A stretch of DNA of 5,335 bases from Syntrophales bacterium. Lineage in GTDB: Bacteria; Desulfobacterota; Syntrophia; Syntrophales; UBA2192. Below are positions 1-4,854 of the stretch, in pieces. The notes below the pieces were generated by a model, which worked only from the letters and a program-made list of their open reading frames with translations, did no database searches and had not been told where the DNA came from. The stretch is taken from NCBI GenBank assembly GCA_025454095.1, contig JALOPC010000304.1:1-5335 (forward strand), given 5' to 3'. A program made the translations under genes and the position numbers. The stretch's first letter is position 1. Each line of letters begins with the position of its first letter.

Positions 1-1
1 G

Positions 2-955
2 ATCTGGATCGCCCTGCTTGCGGCGATGCCCCTGTTGTGGAACGGCTGCGCCTACGTCAACCTCTCCCTCCTGTCGGAGCCCGGCCCCCTTCGCGAGAAA
101 GTCGTGGAGGGCGAGGGCGATGCCAGGATCCTCCTGCTGGATGTGACGGGGATCATCTCCGAGGAGAAGAAGCGGCCCCTGGGACTTCGACAGGAGACCT
201 CGATGGTCGACGAGTTCCGGGAGGCGCTGAAAAAGGCGAGCCGGGACAGGAAAATCGCCGGGCTCGTCGTCCGGATCAATTCCCCCGGGGGGACCGTCAC
301 GGCAAGCGACATCCTCCGCCACGAACTCCTCGAGTACAAGAGAAAGACCGGGGTGCGCGTGATCGCCTGCATGATGGACGTGGCGGCCTCGGGGGGGTAC
401 TACGTCGCCACGGCGGCCGACGAGATCGTGGCCCACCCCACGACGATCACCGGGAGCATCGGCGTGATCGCCATGAAGTTCAACGTCCAGGGCCTGTTGG
501 GGAAGATCGGCGTGGAAGCCGAGGCCGTCAAATCCGGCGACAAGAAGGATCTCCTCTCCCCGTTCCGCCCGGCCACGGAAGAGGAAAAGAAAATCGTTCA
601 GGCCGTCATCGATCAGCTCCACGACCGATTCATCGACGTCATCGTGGAAGGACGCAAGCCCCTTCCCCGCGACGCCGTCGCGAAACTCGCCGACGGGCGC
701 ATCTACACGGCATCGCAGGCGCTCGAACGCAGGCTCATCGACCGCGTGGCGTATCTCGACGGCGCCATCGAGGGCTTGAAGAGCACCCTCAACCTCAAAA
801 ACGCCTCCGTCGTCGTCTACCACCGGCCGGGAACGTACAAGGGGTCGATCTATTCCGAGGCGGGGGGAAACACGACGGTGGTCAACATCCTGCCGCAGGA
901 TCTGGAGAGCCTGTTGCCGAGAGGGATGCAGTTCATGTACCTCTGGGCACCGTGA
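2..955 (+). CDS. sppA: Signal peptide peptidase SppA, probable lipoprotein form (5' partial)
   Basis: Membrane-associated serine protease of the SppA (36K, peptidase S49) family, which cleaves leftover signal peptides in or near the cytoplasmic membrane. Numbering from the Met at base 26: an NSPGG motif lies at 85-89, the nucleophile Ser122 sits in AASGGYY, the ITGSIGVI segment is at 141-148, and Lys174 in KSGDKKD aligns with the general-base lysine of the Ser/Lys dyad. The reading frame is open to the left edge, and the codons before base 26 add IWIALLAA. The true start is therefore probably upstream, and the window enters the gene within its N-terminal hydrophobic segment. That segment ends in NGC (Cys8) followed by AYVNLSL, which looks like a lipoprotein signal, although Trp at -3 is atypical of a lipobox. 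Length (about 310 aa) fits the short single-domain SppA class. It converges with the methyltransferase gene. Family assignment is firm; lipidation is inferred. Confidence 0.93.
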   Translation: MWIALLAAMPLLWNGCAYVNLSLLSEPGPLREKVVEGEGDARILLLDVTGIISEEKKRPLGLRQETSMVDEFREALKKASRDRKIAGLVVRINSPGGTVTASDILRHELLEYKRKTGVRVIACMMDVAASGGYYVATAADEIVAHPTTITGSIGVIAMKFNVQGLLGKIGVEAEAVKSGDKKDLLSPFRPATEEEKKIVQAVIDQLHDRFIDVIVEGRKPLPRDAVAKLADGRIYTASQALERRLIDRVAYLDGAIEGLKSTLNLKNASVVVYHRPGTYKGSIYSEAGGNTTVVNILPQDLESLLPRGMQFMYLWAP

Positions 956-978
956 AAAGAGGGAAGTTAAGAAGATCG

Positions 979-1036
979 GAAGCGCAGAAGCTAGGAAGAA
1001 GAAAATCCTCGCCTGACCTCCTAACTTCACAGCTTC
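979..1036. repeat. Imperfect inverted repeat of GAAG-type units between convergent genes
   Basis: Bases 979-995 pair with 1020-1036 at 13 of 17 positions around a 24-base loop. The whole gap 961-1041 is purine-rich with repeated GAAG on the left and pyrimidine-rich with CTTC on the right, so it appears built from degenerate copies of a short unit in opposite orientations. It sits between the convergent sppA and methyltransferase genes. No T-run follows either arm, so it is not a canonical intrinsic terminator, though it could shape the 3' ends of both transcripts. Confidence 0.5.
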
Positions 1037-1074
1037 CGAAGTTCACTCTCACAGGCGGTGGCCCGCGTTGAAGG

Positions 1075-1656
1075 TTACGGATTCGAGTTCTGCCCGGGCA
1101 GTGATTCAGGGATGCGGTAGATGTAGATCGGGTCGTTGTGGAGCTTCGAGTCGGCGCGAAGCGTGCGCTGTGGCTTCCACCCCGGGATGGGAAAATTGAA
1201 AGAGATGACCCGCGCCCCGTTGCGCAGTTCCCCGGCCAGCTTCTCCCCCAGCCGGCGCATCACGTCGGGGAAAAGGTAGCACGACACGACATCCGCCGCC
1301 GCGAGATCGGCGTTCCAGAAATTCCGGAACCGCAGTTCGATGCCCCGGCGTCCGGCTGTCAGCAGCGCCGCCTTGAGAAAGGCGATCGGGTTGATCTCGA
1401 ACCCCCGGCATGCGACCCCGTAGCGCCGCCTCGCCGCCCGCAGGACCCGGCCGTCGCCGCAGCCGATGTCCACCAGCAGCTCCCCGGCAGACATGGGTAC
1501 GGCGTCCAGGGCCGTCCGGATCTTCACGCGCCCCGTGGAGGTGTACATGGCCCCCTGCGTCACCGGGTGCACCGCGACGATGGACAGGGCGTGCAGGAGC
1601 TTCAGGACGAGAGCCGTCCCGAGGATCGCGAAGACGATGATGAGCCACGTCGGCAT
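1075..1656 (-). CDS. Membrane-anchored class I SAM methyltransferase, FAM173-like
   Basis: A 193-residue protein with an N-terminal hydrophobic helix (about 3-26) followed by a Rossmann-fold methyltransferase domain. Visible motifs are SAM-binding motif I, VDIGCGDGR (62-70); the acidic residue Glu87 in FEINP, which should contact the SAM ribose; SCYLFPDVM (125-133) at the motif IV position; and NGARVISFNFPIPGW (146-160). This order, with a single N-terminal membrane helix, matches the eukaryotic FAM173 family, whose members (ANTKMT, ATPSCKMT) methylate a lysine of the adenine nucleotide translocator or of the ATP synthase c subunit. The substrate of this bacterial protein is unknown; a membrane protein lysine is an inference. 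The ATG at 1656 was chosen because a GGGAGGG ribosome-binding site lies five bases upstream and the membrane helix begins at once. The frame stays open much further upstream, but only as antisense to the hydrolase gene. It is transcribed divergently from the hydrolase. Confidence 0.85.
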   Translation of the reverse strand: MPTWLIIVFAILGTALVLKLLHALSIVAVHPVTQGAMYTSTGRVKIRTALDAVPMSAGELLVDIGCGDGRVLRAARRRYGVACRGFEINPIAFLKAALLTAGRRGIELRFRNFWNADLAAADVVSCYLFPDVMRRLGEKLAGELRNGARVISFNFPIPGWKPQRTLRADSKLHNDPIYIYRIPESLPGQNSNP

Positions 1657-1661
1657 CGGTT

Positions 1662-1668
1662 CCCTCCC
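1662..1668 (-). promoter_or_regulatory. Ribosome-binding site of the methyltransferase gene
   Basis: GGGAGGG on the - strand, five bases before the ATG at 1656. It fixes the start within a reading frame that otherwise stays open for more than 300 further codons. Confidence 0.7.
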
Positions 1669-1674
1669 GCGCCC

Positions 1675-1703
1675 TGCATACCCCATCCCGGCGGTACTGT
1701 CAA
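1675..1703 (-). promoter_or_regulatory. Sigma-70-type promoter for the methyltransferase gene
   Basis: On the - strand a perfect TTGACA (-35, bases 1703-1698) is separated by exactly 17 bases from TATGCA (-10, bases 1680-1675). Transcription would begin near 1668, giving a leader of only about 12 bases that starts at the ribosome-binding site. The short leader is the one point against it. Confidence 0.5.
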
Positions 1704-1720
1704 AGCCCGGCTTCTTCCCG

Positions 1721-1749
1721 TAGACACCCCCCGGCCCCTGTGGTATGGA
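1721..1749 (+). promoter_or_regulatory. Candidate extended -10 promoter for the alpha/beta hydrolase gene
   Basis: TAGACA (1721-1726), a 17-base spacer, then TATGGA (1744-1749) preceded by TGG, which gives an extended -10 (TGN) arrangement. The -10 hexamer itself matches the consensus at only three of six positions. A start near 1756 would leave a leader of about 24 bases containing the ribosome-binding site at 1767-1772. It lies back to back with the - strand promoter at 1675-1703, 17 bases away. Confidence 0.33.
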
Positions 1750-1779
1750 ACGGCAGAATGATCGACGGGAGGTCGTGTC

Positions 1780-2580
1780 ATGAAAGACGTGAACCGCATC
1801 GGTTGCCCCAGGCTCGACGGGCCCGAAGTCAGCCGGACCCTTTTCTACCCCCGAATGTCGTGGACAGAGCCAGTCTCCCGGGAGGGCGTCCGGGATGTCC
1901 TCATCCCCGTCGAAGAAGGCGTGTCCGTCGGGGCGCGGTACCACATCGTCGACAAGGCGAGTCCCTCGATCCTGTTCTTTCACGGCAACGGGGAGATCGT
2001 CGAGGACTACGAAGACATCGCCTTGCTGTACATCCGGATGGGACTCAATTTTCTGCCCGTCGATTACCGGGGTTACGGGCACTCGACGGGGCAGCCTTCG
2101 GTCAGCGCCATGCTGCGCGACGCCCGCGTCGTGTTCGAGTACACCCGCACATGGCTGCGGCTCAACGGCTGCACGGGGCCACTCATCGTCATGGGGCGAT
2201 CCCTGGGCAGCGCATCGGCCCTGGAACTTGCGGAGTGCTGCGCGGAGGCGATCGACGGCCTCATCATCGAAAGCGGCTTTGCCCACTCCCAGACCATCCT
2301 GAACCTCGTCGGCATCGACATGCAGCGTGCCGGCATCGACGAGCAGGAGGCATTCCGCCATCTCGAAAAAATCGGCGGCTACCGGAAGCCCACCCTGATC
2401 ATCCACGCGGAATTCGATCACATCCTGCCCTTCTCGGACGGCGAAGACCTCTACCGGGCGGCAGGCGCCGCAGACAAGAGACTCCTCAAGATCGCCGGCG
2501 CAGACCACAACAGCATCTTCATGGTCGGCCTGTCGGACTACATGAAGGCCGTCGGGGAGTTCGCGTCCCGCCTTCGCTGA
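1780..2580 (+). CDS. Alpha/beta hydrolase (serine hydrolase, ABHD13/YqkD-like)
   Basis: A 266-residue alpha/beta-fold serine hydrolase. The core begins with FFHGNGE (66-72), whose HGNG should form the oxyanion hole, followed by VDYRGYGHSTG (94-104). The nucleophile elbow GRSLGS (139-144) supplies Ser141. Asp213 in AEFDHILP and His243 in GADHNS complete the triad. The HGNG signature, YRGYG and GRSLG are typical of the BAAT/ABHD12/ABHD13/YqkD-like branch, whose bacterial members have mostly undefined ester or thioester substrates. There is no signal peptide or membrane segment, so a cytoplasmic location is likely. The ATG at 1780 is preceded at seven bases by GGGAGG (1767-1772). The gene is divergent from the methyltransferase and 99 bases upstream of the J-domain/receiver gene on the same strand. 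The fold and triad are clear; the substrate cannot be read from sequence. Confidence 0.9.
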   Translation: MKDVNRIGCPRLDGPEVSRTLFYPRMSWTEPVSREGVRDVLIPVEEGVSVGARYHIVDKASPSILFFHGNGEIVEDYEDIALLYIRMGLNFLPVDYRGYGHSTGQPSVSAMLRDARVVFEYTRTWLRLNGCTGPLIVMGRSLGSASALELAECCAEAIDGLIIESGFAHSQTILNLVGIDMQRAGIDEQEAFRHLEKIGGYRKPTLIIHAEFDHILPFSDGEDLYRAAGAADKRLLKIAGADHNSIFMVGLSDYMKAVGEFASRLR

Positions 2581-2670
2581 CGGATTCCCGCCCGACGGCC
2601 TGGTGCACTCGATTTTCCGGCTCATCAACGCTTGGACAGGGCCCTCCGGGGCCTGCTGAAGATCTCACTC

Positions 2671-2674
2671 GGGG
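2671..2674 (+). promoter_or_regulatory. Ribosome-binding site that sets the J-domain/receiver start
   Basis: GGGG five bases before the ATG at 2680 and eight before the ATG at 2683. The frame also has a TTG at 2632, but that codon has no purine-rich site in front of it and would add 16 residues with no recognisable fold. Confidence 0.5.
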
Positions 2675-2679
2675 ATAAA

Positions 2680-3342
2680 ATGATGAAGAAATCCATGGAT
2701 CTTGCAGGTGAATTGAACGTTCTCGGCATGCTCGACAAGGCCAGGGAGATCTACACGGAACTCGGTGAAGCCCCGGCCGTTTCCTACGTCCGGTCCAATT
2801 ACAGGCTCTTGTCAAAAATTTACCACCCCGATCTGAATCCGAACAACAAGGAAAAAGCCGAGAGGATGCAGCAGAAGATCAATGAGGTTGCCCAGGTCAT
2901 CAACTCCATGCCCGACCGGGAACTCATCGACGTCATCAAGAACGGCACGCAGAAAAAACCCCGCGACAAGTGGAAGGTTCTCGTCGTCGAAGACGAGTTC
3001 GGCTACCAGGACACGCTCCGGAACATCTTCACCATGGAGGGATTCGACGTCCGCGTGGCCATCGACGGCGACACGGGGTACGAAGTCTACAAGAACTTCA
3101 AGCCCGACATGGTTCTCACCGACGTGCTCATGCCCAACGTCAACGGCATCGAACTGATCCGCCGCATCCGCAACGAAGACCCCACCATCAAGGTCATCTA
3201 CATGAGCGGTTTTTTCGGCGTGAAGCGCCTGAAGAAGGAACTGGACGACGAGGTGGCCCTGTATCGTTACCCCACTCTGTCGAAACCCTTCAAGGTAAGC
3301 CACCTGCTGGATATCGTGAAAGAGTACCTCGGGCCGAACTGA
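2680..3342 (+). CDS. J-domain-like / response regulator receiver fusion protein
   Basis: A 220-residue cytoplasmic protein with two modules. Residues about 18-78 resemble a DnaJ J-domain: a helix I candidate (KAREIYTELG, 20-29), a helix II (about 35-48) leading to the diagnostic HPD (49-51) in IYHPDLNPNN, and a helix III with QKINEVAQVI (65-74). Residues about 97-218 form a complete receiver domain: acidic pocket Glu104/Asp105 in VVEDE, phosphoacceptor Asp148 in LTDVLMP, Ser176 in YMSGF, and Lys202 in SKPF. There is no DNA-binding or enzymatic output domain, so phosphorylation may control the J module, which in known families stimulates the ATPase of DnaK-type Hsp70 chaperones. That coupling is inferred. 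No histidine kinase or dnaK lies in the window. The gene follows the hydrolase on the same strand at 99 bases and ends at a strong terminator. Met2 (base 2683) is an alternative start. Confidence 0.88.
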   Translation: MMKKSMDLAGELNVLGMLDKAREIYTELGEAPAVSYVRSNYRLLSKIYHPDLNPNNKEKAERMQQKINEVAQVINSMPDRELIDVIKNGTQKKPRDKWKVLVVEDEFGYQDTLRNIFTMEGFDVRVAIDGDTGYEVYKNFKPDMVLTDVLMPNVNGIELIRRIRNEDPTIKVIYMSGFFGVKRLKKELDDEVALYRYPTLSKPFKVSHLLDIVKEYLGPN

Positions 3343-3360
3343 GGCTTAACGCCGCGAAAC

Positions 3361-3389
3361 AAAAACCCCGCTTTGAAGCGGGGTTTTTT
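3361..3389. terminator. Symmetric Rho-independent terminator, probably bidirectional
   Basis: A run of five A, then CCCCGC (3366-3371), loop TTTGAA, GCGGGG (3378-3383) and six T. The GC stem is perfect and the A and T runs extend it. It lies 18 bases after the J-domain/receiver stop and 8 bases beyond the transglycosylase stop on the opposite strand. On the - strand the stem is followed by TTTTTGTTT, so it can terminate both convergent transcripts. Confidence 0.93.
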
Positions 3390-3397
3390 ATGACCTC

Positions 3398-4261
3398 TCA
3401 AGCTTTGCTTTCATCCATGAACCGCTGTATCCGATCGATGTAGACGCGCGTTTCCCTTGGCAGCTGCTCCGGGCGGCGCTCCACGTTCCCCATCCCCCAG
3501 TTATACGCGGCAAGTGCCGTCGGAACGTCTCCGCCGTACCTCTCGAGCAGTCCCTTCAGATACCGGGTGCCCCCCATGATGTTCTCGCGCGGATCGTAGG
3601 CGTCGCGGACACCCAGCTCCTTTGCCGTCTGCGGCATGAGCTGCATGAGGCCCATGGCCCCCTTGGGGGACGTGCTTTCGCTGCGGAAATTGCTCTCGGC
3701 ACGGATGACCGCGCGGATGAGCTCCGGCTCCACCCCGTATGCCTTCGAGGCCTGCTGGATGATGGGTTCGCAGGCTTGCGCCCGGTCCGTCTTCTTTCGA
3801 AGCTTCACGACGGAAGGAATTTCCTGTTCCGGTCCTTCTGCGTTTCTTGACGCAACCGTCTCGCTCGCCCCTGACGGCTTCGCAGCGCGTTTCTCTTCTG
3901 TCTTGTCTGCCGCATTCTGGGGATATGCGGCCACCATGCCGGGCCCGCTCCACTGCAGTTGGGCAAACCTCTGATAGAGAGACCGATCCCCGTCGCCGCC
4001 CCGCATGAAGCCCAGCAGGTGCTCGTCCAGCATCATCTGTAGTTTAATGATATCGATGATTTGCCGAATTTTCGCGTCATCGGGGGCCCCGTCGGGCGCT
4101 TTGCCGGGAGCGATCCCGCCCGGGGCAGACAGCTTCGACTCGAGGATCTGCCGGAAAGCGGTCGACCCGCTTCCGGCGCCCTGAATGGATGGGCCGCTCT
4201 CCGTTGGGGGACTGCCTGTCATCTGTCTCAGCAACCTGTCGGCTACGTCGGGGATCTTCAT
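3398..4261 (-). CDS. Lytic transglycosylase, SLT domain (GH23-type), no signal peptide
   Basis: A 287-residue protein with a C-terminal soluble lytic transglycosylase domain (about 163-283), which cleaves the MurNAc-GlcNAc bond of peptidoglycan to give 1,6-anhydro products. Catalytic Glu189 is in IRAESNF. It is followed by the family motifs [10 protein letters not shown] (201-210), NIMGGTRYL (227-235), [10 protein letters not shown] (251-260) and TRVYI (271-275). The N-terminal half is different: no hydrophobic signal or lipobox, a Gly/Pro/Ser-rich linker (about 15-62), a helical stretch [20 protein letters not shown] (64-83), and a charged low-complexity linker (about 115-160). Lack of a signal peptide in a periplasmic enzyme suggests another export route, such as the flagellar or another type III apparatus, but no such genes are visible here. 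The start at ATG 4261 is set by AGGAG six bases upstream; the longer frame to a TTG at 4288 lacks such a site. Divergent from the LETM1-like gene. Confidence 0.92.
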   Translation of the reverse strand: MKIPDVADRLLRQMTGSPPTESGPSIQGAGSGSTAFRQILESKLSAPGGIAPGKAPDGAPDDAKIRQIIDIIKLQMMLDEHLLGFMRGGDGDRSLYQRFAQLQWSGPGMVAAYPQNAADKTEEKRAAKPSGASETVASRNAEGPEQEIPSVVKLRKKTDRAQACEPIIQQASKAYGVEPELIRAVIRAESNFRSESTSPKGAMGLMQLMPQTAKELGVRDAYDPRENIMGGTRYLKGLLERYGGDVPTALAAYNWGMGNVERRPEQLPRETRVYIDRIQRFMDESKA

Positions 4262-4267
4262 CTGGGT

Positions 4268-4272
4268 CTCCT
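4268..4272 (-). promoter_or_regulatory. Ribosome-binding site that sets the transglycosylase start
   Basis: AGGAG on the - strand, six bases before the ATG at 4261. It argues against the in-frame TTG at 4288, which would add nine residues and place this site inside the coding region. Confidence 0.75.
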
Positions 4273-4301
4273 GCACGAAATGAATCAATTTTCATGCCAT
4301 C

Positions 4302-4317
4302 CGGCACAGGCTCTGCA
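4302..4317 (+). promoter_or_regulatory. Candidate sigma-54 promoter for the LETM1-like gene
   Basis: CGGCAC, five bases, then CTGCA. The invariant GG (4303-4304) and GC (4315-4316) are exactly ten bases apart, and the match to the sigma-54 consensus TGGCAC-N5-TTGCA fails at two positions, the first T and the first T of TTGCA. Transcription would begin near 4328, about 56 bases before the ATG at 4384. No enhancer-binding protein gene or upstream activator site is recognised, so this rests on the motif and its placement. Confidence 0.35.
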
Positions 4318-4369
4318 TCATCTGCAGATCGATCCGCCGCCTCCCTTCAGAGAATTCTCTTCAGCAAAA

Positions 4370-4375
4370 GGGGGG
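4370..4375 (+). promoter_or_regulatory. Ribosome-binding site of the LETM1-like gene
   Basis: AAGG-type site within a run of six G, eight bases before the ATG at 4384. The reading frame continues upstream to 4189, but that part overlaps the transglycosylase gene on the opposite strand, so this site marks the likely true start. Confidence 0.6.
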
Positions 4376-4383
4376 AATTTCCG

Positions 4384-4701
4384 ATGAAATACAACGGTGA
4401 CAGTTCAGCGGGGAAAGGCGGGGTTGTGCTGAAAAGGATACTGAAAACGATGCTCGAACGTTACAAAGAACTCTTCTACGCCGAAGCCGACACGATGAAA
4501 GGCTTCATGGCCCTGCTCATGAAACCGAGGAACACGGGAATCCCCTGGACACAGGAGGAAATCCGCAGACTCAAGCTGACCCTTCGCCACCTGGCCCACT
4601 ACGTGCCGTTCCTGGTGGTCTTTCTGCTTCCCTTCGGCACGCTCCTGCTGCCTGCCATGGCAGAAGTCCTCGACCGCCGGCGCACGGCAAGAAGAGAGTA
4701 A
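4384..4701 (+). CDS. Small LETM1-like single-pass membrane protein
   Basis: A 105-residue basic protein. Residues 16-47 are amphipathic and helical with no known fold. Residues 55-70 (TQEEIRRLKLTLRHL) lead into one membrane segment, about 71-93, with the pattern VPFLVVFLLPFGTLLLPA (74-91), and the protein ends in a basic tail (DRRRTARRE). The arrangement of an Arg-rich helix, a VPF...PF...LLP membrane segment and a following basic stretch resembles the transmembrane motif of LETM1, the mitochondrial inner-membrane protein involved in K+/H+ or Ca2+/H+ exchange and ribosome contact. The large LETM1 ribosome-binding domain that normally follows is absent. Function is therefore unknown, and ion transport should not be assumed. 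It lies after a sigma-54-like site, is divergent from the transglycosylase, and converges with the unknown gene across the foldback repeat. That it is a real gene rests on its start signal and family-like pattern. Confidence 0.75.
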   Translation: MKYNGDSSAGKGGVVLKRILKTMLERYKELFYAEADTMKGFMALLMKPRNTGIPWTQEEIRRLKLTLRHLAHYVPFLVVFLLPFGTLLLPAMAEVLDRRRTARRE

Positions 4702-4731
4702 GGATGGGAACGAACGGGCCGATTGCCGAAC

Positions 4732-4854
4732 AGGCTGGTCAAAAATGCCCAGATGCCAGGCGTCCGATATCCCGAGGAGCGAGACGTACTTTGTCCGTAC
4801 GTCGCAGCGACAAGGGATGAGGCAACGACGCAGGTGGGTATTTTTCACCAGTCT
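4732..4854. repeat. Foldback (MITE/REP-like) intergenic element with terminal inverted repeats
   Basis: Terminal arms 4735-4751 and 4835-4851 are inverted repeats matching at 15 of 17 bases, with one of the two mismatches a G-U pair in RNA. Pairing continues outward to 4732 and 4854. At the centre GACGTAC (4783-4789) and GTACGTC (4797-4803) form a perfect 7-bp stem with a 7-base loop, and ATCCC (4769-4773) pairs with GGGAT (4814-4818), so the element can fold into one long interrupted hairpin. It contains no gene and fills nearly the whole gap between two convergent genes. From memory, elements with a similar AAAATGCC...GACGTAC...GTACGTC layout recur between genes in deltaproteobacteria; I could not check this. 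No target-site duplication is obvious. Confidence 0.72.

Noticed and set aside
37..1071. 344-codon + strand frame overlapping sppA in another frame
   Set aside because: The translation is Arg/Gly/Pro-rich low complexity typical of an out-of-frame reading of GC-rich DNA, while the overlapping frame encodes clear SppA motifs.
1657..2628. Long - strand reading frame extending the methyltransferase frame upstream across the hydrolase gene
   Set aside because: It is antisense to a hydrolase with a full catalytic triad, and its translation has no recognisable domain. A ribosome-binding site and membrane helix place the true start at 1656.
2637..2655. GC-rich hairpin between the hydrolase and the J-domain/receiver gene
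   Set aside because: The stem has an internal G-G mismatch and no T-run follows, so it does not qualify as an intrinsic terminator; read-through is possible.
1740..2678. 312-codon + strand frame overlapping the hydrolase
   Set aside because: Arg/His/Pro-rich shadow frame with no domain; the hydrolase frame carries the motifs and the ribosome-binding site.
2632..2679. N-terminal extension of the J-domain/receiver protein from a TTG codon
   Set aside because: No ribosome-binding site precedes the TTG, and the added residues belong to no domain.
2812..3303. 163-codon - strand frame opposite the J-domain/receiver gene
   Set aside because: Antisense shadow rich in Val, Asp and His; the + strand frame carries all receiver residues.
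4284..4299. Possible sigma-54 site on the - strand for the transglycosylase (TGGCAT-N5-TTGAT)
   Set aside because: The near-invariant GC of the -12 element is GA here, so the match is not good enough to call.
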